Assembly (NCBI GenBank): GCA_017964055.1
Contig: JAGCSS010000020.1
Span: 1 to 5,743 of the forward strand
DNA length: 5,743 nt
Direction: 5' to 3'
From: Lachnospiraceae bacterium
GTDB taxonomy: Bacteria; Bacillota; Clostridia; Lachnospirales; Lachnospiraceae
In this document: one piece after another, positions 1 through 5,743 of the stretch
Layout of the letters: each line of letters begins with the position of its first letter
Position numbering within the stretch: position 1 is the stretch's first letter
The notes under the pieces: model-generated
Told to the model about the DNA's origin: nothing
Database searches by the model: none
Seen by the model: the letters and a program-made list of their open reading frames with translations, nothing else
Made by a program: the position numbers and the translations under genes

Positions 1-545
1 ATGATCAGCATCAGCGCGACCGTCCAGAGATACTCGAGATCGCGGAAAAATACGTTCAGTGTCGCGAGCAGCAGTCCGACTCCGAGAGTCAGCACCAAAA
101 GGATCGTCAGCGGCAGGATCGCGCCGAACAGATGCAAGGTGGGCTTTACCTTCATTACGGCTCCCACTCCCACCAGAACTATGAGTGAGAGCAGGAAAAT
201 AACGTAGTTTGAAACGATAGTCGCAGCCGGATACATGTACTTCGGCACATAGACCTTTGAGATCATGGCTCCGTGCGAACGGATGGACTTAAGCGCCGCC
301 TTTGTGCCGCCCGAGAAAAAGCTGTAGAGCAGGCGTCCCGAAAGTATGTATACGGGAAAATACCTGTCGCCCCTGCCCAGCAGTTCCGAAAAAACGAGCG
401 TCAGCACGATCATCGTGAGCAGCGGCTCGAGCAGCGTCCAGAACAGTCCGAGGATCGAGCTGCGGTATTTGAGCTTAATGTCCTTTTTGATCAGCTCGTA
501 AAACAGATATTTATATTTTTTGAGATTTTTGATGAACTGTCTCAA
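1..545 (-). CDS. ABC-2 type permease of a polysaccharide/O-antigen/teichoic-acid exporter (partial, C-terminus off window)
   Basis: Membrane subunit of an ABC exporter of the Wzm/TagG/RfbA type, which moves lipid-linked glycans across the cytoplasmic membrane together with a Wzt/TagH-like ATPase. The first 181 residues are present; the family is usually about 255-280 residues, so roughly a third is missing beyond base 1. Visible family features are an amphipathic N-terminus (about residues 1-28), the stretch KYRSSILGLFWTLLEPLL (26-43) leading into the first membrane segment (about 32-54), further hydrophobic segments near 106-131 and 137-163, and FFRDLEYLW (166-174), the typical cytoplasmic loop motif. 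The start is TTG at 545-543: the protein begins there as RQFIKNLKKYKYLF, as relatives do, and a strong GGAGGAG lies 5 bases upstream. The start follows the leuA stop by 2 bases, so translation is probably coupled to leuA. The ATPase partner is not in the window and would be expected further left. The glycan exported cannot be told from the sequence. The class is confident; teichoic-acid versus capsule/O-antigen role is open. Confidence 0.9.
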   Translation of the reverse strand, partial: MRQFIKNLKKYKYLFYELIKKDIKLKYRSSILGLFWTLLEPLLTMIVLTLVFSELLGRGDRYFPVYILSGRLLYSFFSGGTKAALKSIRSHGAMISKVYVPKYMYPAATIVSNYVIFLLSLIVLVGVGAVMKVKPTLHLFGAILPLTILLVLTLGVGLLLATLNVFFRDLEYLWTVALMLI

Positions 546-547
546 AA

Positions 548-2239
548 TTACTCCTCCGTGCCGTTATCCTTCATGCGCTCCATGCGGTTGAGCGCCGAGA
601 AGATCGCTCTGATGGACGCACGCGTCGTTGATGAGCTGACGCCCACGCCGTAGGTGATGAGCCCGTTCTCGGCATCCATCAGATGTATGTATGCGGCAGC
701 CTGCGCGTTCGAACCCTCGCCGAGTGCGTGCTCGGAATAGTCGAGGATGCGCAGCTTTCTGCCGAGTTCCTTCTGCAGACCGGCTTTAACCGCGTCGATG
801 GGACCGTTGCCCTTTGAGGTAAAGGTCTTTTCCTCGCCGTGGTCGGTGTAGGTGATCTCCGCGAGCGTGTGATAGTTGTCGACCGCTGCGGCGGGGATAT
901 CCTCCATCTTCGCGAGCCTGAAATGATAGGGCTCCTTCATGTCTATATAATTCTGCTTGAACTCCCACATGATGCGGTCGGGCTCAGCCTCGCCCTCCGC
1001 CTCGGTCACGCGCTGGATGATGTCTGAGAACTCCTTGCGCATGCCCTTGGGCAGCCTGAAACCGTGATAGGTCTCCATGATGAATGCCACACCGCCCTTG
1101 CCGGACTGGCTGTTGATGCGGACGATCGGCTCGTAGATCCTGCCGATGTCGGCGGGATCGATGGGCAGATAGGGCACATGCCATACGGAATCTCCGCTCT
1201 CGATGAGTGCCTTGAGGCCCTTGTTGATAGCATCCTGATGTCCGCCCGAAAATGCGGTAAATACAAGGTCTCCGGCATACGGATGACGATCGTGCACGTT
1301 CATCTTGCAGAGGCCCTCGTAGGTCTTTCTGATAGAAACGATGTCGTCGAGCGCCAGACCCGGATCGACACCCTCGGCAAACATATTGTAGGCGATGGTG
1401 AGCAGATCGACATTGCCGGTCCTCTCTCCGTTTCCGAACAGAGTACCCTCTATCCTCTGTGCGCCCGCGAGCAGTGCCAGTTCGCTCGCCGCCACCGCGG
1501 TACCCCTGTCATTGTGCGGATGAATGCTGAGGATCACGGCCTCGCGGCGGTTCAGCCTGTCGGACATCCACTCGATGCGGTCCGCGAATACATTGGGTGT
1601 ATTGTTCTCCACCGTAGCCGGCAGATTGATGATCATGGGATGTTTCTTATCGGGCTGCCATGCGTCGATAACGGCGTTGCAGACCTCGAGCGCGTAATCG
1701 GGCTCGGTCTCGGTAAAGCTCTCGGGTGAATACTCGAGAGTGATCCTGCCGGGAAAATCTTTGGCAAACTCTTTGACATGCAGCGCGGAATTAACTGCCA
1801 TCTCACGGATCTCATCCCGGCTCAGATGGTAGACCACCTCGCGCTGAAGCTTTGAGGTATTGGCGTAAATATGCACGATGGCGTTCTTCACGCCCTCGAT
1901 CGACTCAAGCGTCCTGTCGATAAACTCCGGCCTGCACTGAACCGCCACCTGTATCCTGACATCGTCGGGGATCAGTTTGCGGTCGACGAGCTGCCTTACG
2001 AAATCAAACTCTATCTGCGACGACGAGGGGAATCCTACCTCGATATCCTTAAAGCCGAGCCTTACGAGCATCTGAAAGAACTCGACCTTTTCCTCGACCA
2101 CCATCGGCTCCATGAGCGCCTGGTTTCCGTCTCTTAAATCCACGCTGCACCAGATCGGGGCCTTATCGACCGTTTTCTCCGGCCAGCGCCTCCCCGTCAC
2201 CCCGGGCAGCGGATTGCGCCTGTATCTCCTGTAATTCAT
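548..2239 (-). CDS. leuA: 2-isopropylmalate synthase, long (type 2, fungal/actinobacterial-like) form
   Basis: Catalyses the first committed step of leucine synthesis: acetyl-CoA plus 2-oxoisovalerate gives (2S)-2-isopropylmalate, in the cytoplasm. At 563 residues it is a full-length enzyme of the type related to Mycobacterium tuberculosis and yeast LeuA. The N-terminal TIM-barrel catalytic domain (about 25-340) has DLRDGNQAL at 34-42 (catalytic Arg36, metal-binding Asp37), HPHNDRG at 240-246 (metal ligands His240 and His242) and GNGERTGN at 269-276 (metal ligand Asn276). Spacing between these ligands matches the M. tuberculosis enzyme (Asp81/His285/Asn321) to within one residue. A linker follows, then a C-terminal LeuA dimer/regulatory domain (about 450-555) containing SKGNGPIDAV (475-484) and YGVGVSSSTTRASIRA (530-545); in characterised homologues this domain binds leucine for feedback inhibition. 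The ATG start gives the usual MNYRRYR opening; the ribosome site (GGGAAG, 2247-2252) is modest. A hairpin sits 26 bases upstream and a permease gene begins 2 bases downstream. No T-box or leader peptide fits in the short upstream gap. All key catalytic residues are intact. Confidence 0.97.
   Translation of the reverse strand: MNYRRYRRNPLPGVTGRRWPEKTVDKAPIWCSVDLRDGNQALMEPMVVEEKVEFFQMLVRLGFKDIEVGFPSSSQIEFDFVRQLVDRKLIPDDVRIQVAVQCRPEFIDRTLESIEGVKNAIVHIYANTSKLQREVVYHLSRDEIREMAVNSALHVKEFAKDFPGRITLEYSPESFTETEPDYALEVCNAVIDAWQPDKKHPMIINLPATVENNTPNVFADRIEWMSDRLNRREAVILSIHPHNDRGTAVAASELALLAGAQRIEGTLFGNGERTGNVDLLTIAYNMFAEGVDPGLALDDIVSIRKTYEGLCKMNVHDRHPYAGDLVFTAFSGGHQDAINKGLKALIESGDSVWHVPYLPIDPADIGRIYEPIVRINSQSGKGGVAFIMETYHGFRLPKGMRKEFSDIIQRVTEAEGEAEPDRIMWEFKQNYIDMKEPYHFRLAKMEDIPAAAVDNYHTLAEITYTDHGEEKTFTSKGNGPIDAVKAGLQKELGRKLRILDYSEHALGEGSNAQAAAYIHLMDAENGLITYGVGVSSSTTRASIRAIFSALNRMERMKDNGTEE
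551..557 (-). promoter_or_regulatory. Shine-Dalgarno sequence of the permease gene, inside the leuA 3' end
   Basis: On the minus strand the bases read GGAGGAG, 5 bases before the TTG at 545-543. The same bases encode the last residues of LeuA (Thr-Glu-Glu, then the stop). This strong site decides in favour of the TTG start and suggests that ribosomes finishing leuA can reinitiate on the permease gene. Confidence 0.8.
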
Positions 2240-2246
2240 GTCCTTA

Positions 2247-2252
2247 CTTCCC
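2247..2252 (-). promoter_or_regulatory. Probable, modest ribosome binding site of leuA
   Basis: On the minus strand GGGAAG lies 7 bases before the leuA ATG (2239-2237). A second purine run, AAGGA (2245-2241), ends 1 base before the ATG, which is too close to work well. The site is weaker than that of the coupled downstream permease gene. Confidence 0.5.
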
Positions 2253-2265
2253 TTTTATTCAATAA

Positions 2266-2288
2266 GGTCAGCCCCGCGCGGGCTGACC
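2266..2288 (-). terminator. GC-rich hairpin between cdaR and leuA: probable intrinsic terminator or attenuator
   Basis: A perfect 9-bp inverted repeat, GGTCAGCCC (2266-2274) and GGGCTGACC (2280-2288), closes a 5-base loop. It begins 7 bases after the cdaR stop. On the minus strand the stem is followed by TTATTGAATAAAA, a short and interrupted T-run, so termination may be only partial. On the plus strand the stem is followed by CCTTTATTTATT, also T-rich, but no gene on that strand would use it. The position suits the end of the cdaA-cdaR transcript. Because leuA starts only 26 bases later, with no room for a promoter after the stem, leuA must depend on readthrough or on a promoter inside cdaR; in the latter case the hairpin would lie in the leuA leader. 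Confidence 0.65.
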
Positions 2289-2295
2289 CCTTTAT

Positions 2296-3543
2296 TTATT
2301 CCTGATCCGACTCGGTACTGATCTCCGAGATGCGCACCATCACGTCGTTTGCCTTAAACTCAAGATTGCTCTCGGCTCTCGACTTGACCTGTCTGGAATA
2401 TGTTCCCGAAATGCAGCCGGTCAGATCGATGTACAGCTTCAGATCCTCGACCGTGAGCTTCTCAAGCTCGGCCGCGGGGCCCTTTACGGTAACCGTCGAG
2501 CCTACCGAATAGATCACGCATTCCAGGCCTTCCGCCAGATTCATCGGCAGGATGCTGCTCTCGCTCAGCTCAAGCGTCTTTTCCACCATCGGGCTGATCG
2601 TAACGACCGCCGAGATATAGCTGCTTTCGTCCGCGATAAAGCAGTCCACTCCGTAATGCTCATGCAGATAATCCTCCGCGTCCAGACGGACCTCAATGTT
2701 CGAGTTTGCGCCCGCCACGCTGCAGGGTATCTCTATCTCGCTGATACTCTTGAGTGCGCTCTCATCCGCAGCGATAACGATGCTCTGAGGCGCGTATTCC
2801 GTTTTTTCAACATAATAGCCTTTTTCGGGCTCCTCCGTGGTTATAAGCTTTATATCCACAGCCTTTGTCGGGAAAATGCCCACCGTCACGGAAACCGTAT
2901 CACTCGGCAGATTGATCTTCTGGGCGTCGATCTCATTGCCCTGGAAATCATACGCGACCAGATCGCAGTCCGCGGTAAATGACGAGTTCATATCGGTAAC
3001 GTCAACGACCGCGACCAGTTCCTTGATCGACTGCATCGTGGTGATCGACGCGGTTACGGAGACAAGCTGCGGGCTGCAGCTCGTATCATATACGTAATAG
3101 CCGGGCTTTAACTCACCGTTCAGGACGATCCTGACGTTAAAGGACTTGTTCTCCTGATCCTCGAGCTTGACCGCCATGGTCTCGTTCCGGAGTGAGATAA
3201 CTATTTCGCCCGCATGCTCTGCGGTGCACTCCGCGGTGATCGGCGCCAGATACAGCGAAGAAATGGACTTAAAATCCGCCGTTGCTTTAAAATCGTTCTC
3301 CGTCAGCGAATCAACGATCGATCTCTTGCCCTTGACTTTGATGTCGACCTTGTCGCCGGACTCTATCGTATACTGATATCCGCGGTTTGTCAGAACGTTA
3401 TCGTTCAGTATCTGAACGGGTATATTGCTGAAGGTAGATGTTACCACCGGGTCCGCCACATTCATGATCAGGAACCAGGTAAATGCGGCCAGGACAATGG
3501 AAAGTATCTTCAGACCCAGATTGTGTGTAAGTCTTTCTTTCAT
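2296..3543 (-). CDS. cdaR: CdaR, YbbR-domain regulator of diadenylate cyclase CdaA
   Basis: Membrane-anchored extracytoplasmic protein that binds CdaA and modulates c-di-AMP synthesis in Firmicutes. The 415 residues start with a short cytoplasmic stretch (MKERLTHNLGLK), one membrane helix (about 12-29, ILSIVLAAFTWFLIMNVA) and the typical junction DPVVTSTFSNIPVQILN. Four YbbR-type repeats follow outside the membrane, about 31-130, 133-223, 226-316 and 320-407; signs of the repeat are GYYVYDTSCSPQLVSVTA in the second, GYYVEKTEYAPQSIVIAA in the third and VIYSVGSTVTVKGPAAEL in the fourth. The start codon forms the ATGA overlap with the cdaA stop, and a GAAAGG ribosome site (3551-3556) lies 7 bases upstream, so the two are translated together. 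Seven cysteines lie in the extracytoplasmic part (106, 156, 193, 274, 301, 342, 377), which leaves disulfides possible. The usual next gene, glmM, is absent; a hairpin and then leuA follow instead. Length and architecture look complete. Confidence 0.95.
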   Translation of the reverse strand: MKERLTHNLGLKILSIVLAAFTWFLIMNVADPVVTSTFSNIPVQILNDNVLTNRGYQYTIESGDKVDIKVKGKRSIVDSLTENDFKATADFKSISSLYLAPITAECTAEHAGEIVISLRNETMAVKLEDQENKSFNVRIVLNGELKPGYYVYDTSCSPQLVSVTASITTMQSIKELVAVVDVTDMNSSFTADCDLVAYDFQGNEIDAQKINLPSDTVSVTVGIFPTKAVDIKLITTEEPEKGYYVEKTEYAPQSIVIAADESALKSISEIEIPCSVAGANSNIEVRLDAEDYLHEHYGVDCFIADESSYISAVVTISPMVEKTLELSESSILPMNLAEGLECVIYSVGSTVTVKGPAAELEKLTVEDLKLYIDLTGCISGTYSRQVKSRAESNLEFKANDVMVRISEISTESDQE

Positions 3544-4433
3544 TTGTCTGCCTTTCTGCCGCCGACACTGTGCTTCGCGAATGAGGCGGCCTTACCGAAG
3601 AAGCCCTTCTTGGTCTCCTCGGTATCCTCGGTCTTGTTCTGGAGCTCGATCAGGCGGTCGTAAAGGAACTCACGTCCAACGCGTCTGGTCAGCTCGCCGT
3701 TCTCCGCGATCGCCACTCCACCGGTCTCCTCCGAAACAACGATCGTAAAGCTGTCCGTTACTTCGCTGATACCGACCGCGGCGCGGTGTCTGGTGCCGAG
3801 ATCCTTACTGAGTCTGGTATTCTCCGACAGAGGAAGATAGCAGGTCGCCGAAGTGACCCTGTTTCCCCTGACTATTACGGCTCCGTCATGAAGCGGAGTA
3901 TTGTGTTCGAAAATGTTGATGAGCAGCTGGCTGGTGAGCTTTGCGTCGAGCGCGATACCGGTCTGCTCGTAATCGTCGAGCTTAACGTTGCGCTCGATAA
4001 CGATCAGCGCACCGGTCCTGGCCTTCGCGAGCTCATAGGTGGCCTTTACGATCTCGCCTATCGTCTCATCCGAGAAAACATTTGCTTCCTGGCTCTCAAA
4101 GAAAGGCGTCACTATATTCCTCTTTCCGAGCTGTTCGAGCGCTTTGCGCAGTTCGGGCTGGAACAGGATAACGAGGGCTGTGATTCCGACGCCGACACCG
4201 TTCTGGAATATCCAGAGTATCGCGTCAAAGCCCAGGATCGTAGCCAGGATATAGAACAGGAACAGTACCAGGATTCCTTTCATCAGAACCCAGGCTCTGG
4301 TATCCCTGACCCACTTTATGATGTTGTAAATGAGCACAGCGATGATCAGGATCTCGATCACGTCCATGATCGAAAACTTCATCATCGTGATGGGACTGAT
4401 CATGTCCAGTATGAATTCTTTAATCGTACCCAT
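3540..4433 (-). CDS. cdaA: CdaA, membrane-bound diadenylate cyclase (c-di-AMP synthase)
   Basis: Condenses two ATP into cyclic di-AMP, the second messenger that controls potassium and osmolyte uptake and cell-wall homeostasis in Firmicutes. The 297 residues have three N-terminal membrane segments (about 22-40, 48-67, 71-92), the conserved junction ILFQPELRKALEQLG (89-103), then the cytoplasmic DAC domain (about 105-262). The two catalytic signatures are intact: DGA at 183-185 within LHDGAVIV, and RHR at 215-217 within GTRHRAAVGISE; SEETGG (234-239) follows as in the family. The first ATG is chosen because relatives begin at the same distance from the first helix and GGGGAAG (4437-4443) sits just upstream. 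Bacillus and Listeria CdaA are about 273 residues; the extra length here is a C-terminal tail (about 266-297) with an acidic part followed by a basic part. The gene overlaps cdaR by 4 bases and lies 14 bases after an uncharacterised membrane-protein gene, so the three are probably one operon. The assignment is near certain. Confidence 0.98.
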   Translation of the reverse strand: MGTIKEFILDMISPITMMKFSIMDVIEILIIAVLIYNIIKWVRDTRAWVLMKGILVLFLFYILATILGFDAILWIFQNGVGVGITALVILFQPELRKALEQLGKRNIVTPFFESQEANVFSDETIGEIVKATYELAKARTGALIVIERNVKLDDYEQTGIALDAKLTSQLLINIFEHNTPLHDGAVIVRGNRVTSATCYLPLSENTRLSKDLGTRHRAAVGISEVTDSFTIVVSEETGGVAIAENGELTRRVGREFLYDRLIELQNKTEDTEETKKGFFGKAASFAKHSVGGRKADK

Positions 4434-4436
4434 AGT

Positions 4437-4443
4437 CTTCCCC
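4437..4443 (-). promoter_or_regulatory. Ribosome binding site of cdaA
   Basis: GGGGAAG on the minus strand, 3 bases before the cdaA ATG (4433-4431), sits in the 14-base gap after the upstream gene. It supports the first of several nearby ATG codons (residues 1, 11, 17 and 18) as the start. The gap leaves no room for a separate promoter. Confidence 0.6.
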
Positions 4444-4447
4444 GAAA

Positions 4448-5743
4448 TCAGTTATTGTTGTCGTCATCGTCAAGTGTCATCCAGGTCTCGTAATCCCCGT
4501 CGTCACCGGGCTTGTCGTCATCGGCGGGCCCGATGTTTTTCATGCCGAAGGATGACATGTCCTCATCCCTGTCGTAGCGGATGATCTCATCGTCAAAGCC
4601 GGTCCCGGCATCATCGAAATCGCTGTCGTCAAATTCCTCGTAGCGGATCTCCGAATCCTTGGATGCGGCAGGCGCGGGCTCCTTTATATAGTCGCTTCTG
4701 TTGAACGCGAAACGGTTTTTCTTTTTCGGAGGCTCAGCGATGCGGATGTCCTCCTCTTCCTCTTCGACCTCGTCAAAGTCATCATTTGCGAAAGCCGCAT
4801 AGGACGCGGCCGCGGGAGTCTCTTCGGGCTCCTCGTCATCGCCGTAATCACTCATGTGCTTGACATTATGGCGCGGAATGCTGACATTGACCTTCGGAAC
4901 GGCCTTAACGTAGTAGTAATAATCGTCGTCCTCGAACTGAACGCGCTCGATCGCGGTGTAATCGAGAACCCTCTTGAAGAACTCGAGCACAACGGCGATA
5001 AGTCCGGATATCAGCGACATCAGGATCAGCTTGCCCGCATTGATCGAAACATTGAAATGCAGTACGGCTACCAGGAAGCCGAGGATATTTACGAGCACGC
5101 CGGCACCGATCGATACGATGAAAGCAAAATCAAAGCTGCATCTGCGGATAATGAATATCGCGGTGATCACGAGCGCAAATACCGCGATGGCGATCAGCAT
5201 CTGCTTATTCGCGAGGAACGAGTCGACAACGCCGGTAAACAGCGAGATGACCTCGTCCAGATTCTTGATGTTGATCTTAACTCCCGAGTAATTCTTGATA
5301 ATGGCGATCATATGCCAGATGATCACGCCGCAGGCGCAGGGGAGCATCGAAAGAGGTGTCGCGGTACAGCCGAGTACCATGGGTACGCAGTAATGCAGGT
5401 TGTACTTCGCAAGTACGGGCACCGCTACCGCGGCCAGAGCCTCCTCGGGCGCGAATCTCATGAGCAGTCCGTAGAGCACCACGAACATCAGGAAAAGCAG
5501 CACGGCGAGCAGGATCGAAGCATGGAATACATGCACGAGCATCAGCACCATCGCGAGGAATACCAGCACTCCTCCGGGAGTCACGGCGCAGATGGCCGAG
5601 AGCAGCAGTACGATGGTCTTTGACGCAAAACGCTGGTCGTAACCTATCTCCGTATTGATCCAGTTGAACACCATAGTGCTCAATAAGAACTTAATTATCG
5701 GATTTATTATGAATCTTGCCTTTTGATATATCTTGAGCAAAAG
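4448..5743 (-). CDS. Uncharacterised polytopic membrane protein with acidic cytoplasmic tail, upstream of cdaA
   Basis: No function recognised. Residues are numbered here from the TTG at 5740-5738 (430 residues). That codon could be the start, but the frame stays open to the window edge with one more codon (CTT), so the real start may lie a few codons outside; no ribosome site can be seen. Residues 11-260 are strongly hydrophobic, with roughly eight or nine membrane segments (near 11-28, 41-57, 58-73, 75-95, 102-122, 126-148, 180-198, 203-228, 236-256). A charged juxtamembrane stretch follows: LEFFKRVLDYTAIERVQ, then FEDDDYYYYVKAVPK at 269-283. The last ~134 residues are low in complexity and rich in Asp and Glu (an EEEEED run at 326-331; several FDD/YEEFDD copies), with one basic patch, PPKKKNR (337-343); this part is probably disordered and cytoplasmic. 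From memory of the family, Lachnospiraceae carry similar membrane proteins with an FEDDEYYYYVKAVPK-like motif next to cdaA; this was not checked. The 14-base gap to cdaA and shared strand suggest one operon and a possible role with CdaA/CdaR. It is not a recognisable ABC permease or known c-di-AMP receptor. Confidence 0.85.
   Translation of the reverse strand, partial: LLLKIYQKARFIINPIIKFLLSTMVFNWINTEIGYDQRFASKTIVLLLSAICAVTPGGVLVFLAMVLMLVHVFHASILLAVLLFLMFVVLYGLLMRFAPEEALAAVAVPVLAKYNLHYCVPMVLGCTATPLSMLPCACGVIIWHMIAIIKNYSGVKINIKNLDEVISLFTGVVDSFLANKQMLIAIAVFALVITAIFIIRRCSFDFAFIVSIGAGVLVNILGFLVAVLHFNVSINAGKLILMSLISGLIAVVLEFFKRVLDYTAIERVQFEDDDYYYYVKAVPKVNVSIPRHNVKHMSDYGDDEEPEETPAAASYAAFANDDFDEVEEEEEDIRIAEPPKKKNRFAFNRSDYIKEPAPAASKDSEIRYEEFDDSDFDDAGTGFDDEIIRYDRDEDMSSFGMKNIGPADDDKPGDDGDYETWMTLDDDDNNN
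4451..4852 (-). other. Sequence encoding a low-complexity, acidic, probably disordered C-terminal tail
   Basis: These bases encode residues 297-430 of the membrane protein upstream of cdaA. They are full of GAY/GAR codons, giving long purine-rich GA-type runs on the minus strand (for example around 4754-4790 and 4456-4520). Short acidic-aromatic units recur (NDDFDEV, RYEEFDDSDFDD, GFDDEIIRYDRDED), separated by Pro/Ala-rich linkers. No folded domain is recognisable. The end of the tail, DDDDNNN, comes straight before the stop. Confidence 0.75.

Noticed and set aside
273..653. 126-codon plus-strand frame across the leuA/permease junction
   Set aside because: It is antisense to two recognisable genes and spans their boundary; its translation looks random.
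1064..1729. 221-codon open frame on the plus strand, antisense to leuA
   Set aside because: It lies wholly opposite an intact, well-conserved LeuA. The translation resembles no family and is explained as a shadow of leuA codon use.
2266..2288. Hairpin as an operator or transcription-factor palindrome
   Set aside because: The position just after a stop codon, the GC-rich stem and flanking T-rich runs fit a terminator better, though a binding site cannot be wholly excluded.
2296..2400. Possible promoter for leuA in the 3' end of cdaR (a TTGAGT-like -35 near 2363 and an AATAAAT-like -10 near 2294)
   Set aside because: The elements are not spaced as a sigma-A promoter and either one alone is too weak a match to annotate.
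3786..4493. 235-codon plus-strand frame opposite cdaA
   Set aside because: CdaA on the minus strand has all its motifs; the antisense translation is rich in Asp, Glu and His with no recognisable fold, and it has no supporting ribosome site that I can see.
4456..4800. Repeated GTC/ATC and TCC/TCT triplets resembling a tandem repeat array
   Set aside because: These are Asp and Glu codon runs of the acidic tail, irregular in unit and spacing; there is no true array or CRISPR structure.
4856..5623. 255-codon plus-strand frame opposite the membrane protein
   Set aside because: Its extremely polar, His/Glu/Asp/Gln-rich translation is what reading the complement of hydrophobic membrane codons produces; the minus-strand frame gives a coherent membrane protein.

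Overview
The window holds five genes, all on the minus strand and tightly packed. In transcription order (right to left) they are: an unrecognised polytopic membrane protein with a long acidic tail; the diadenylate cyclase CdaA; its regulator CdaR (YbbR-domain protein); a long-form 2-isopropylmalate synthase LeuA; and the start of an ABC-2 type permease of the polysaccharide-export class. No RNA genes, mobile elements, CRISPR arrays or long non-coding stretches are visible; the largest gap is 56 bases.

The cdaA-cdaR pair, the style of these proteins and a mid-range base composition point to a Firmicute of the class Clostridia, most likely Lachnospiraceae or a close gut/rumen relative. This is inferred from family resemblance; there is no rRNA or other marker in the window.

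Region by region: 4448-5743 encodes the membrane protein, whose true start may lie just off the right edge. Fourteen bases later comes cdaA (3540-4433), whose stop overlaps the cdaR start as ATGA. cdaR (2296-3543) ends 7 bases before a perfect 9-bp GC-rich hairpin (2266-2288), probably a terminator or attenuator. leuA (548-2239) begins 26 bases beyond the hairpin. Two bases after the leuA stop, with its Shine-Dalgarno sequence inside the last leuA codons, a TTG-initiated permease gene begins and runs off the left edge (1-545).

Functionally there are two units. The first is a c-di-AMP module: CdaA makes c-di-AMP at the membrane, CdaR controls it from outside the membrane, and the upstream membrane protein is a plausible but unproven third partner. 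The second is leuA translationally coupled to a surface-glycan exporter subunit, an unusual pairing of leucine synthesis with export. glmM, the usual third gene of the Firmicute cdaA-cdaR-glmM operon, is not next to cdaR here. The most interesting item is the uncharacterised membrane protein, with its tyrosine-rich juxtamembrane motif and acidic tail.
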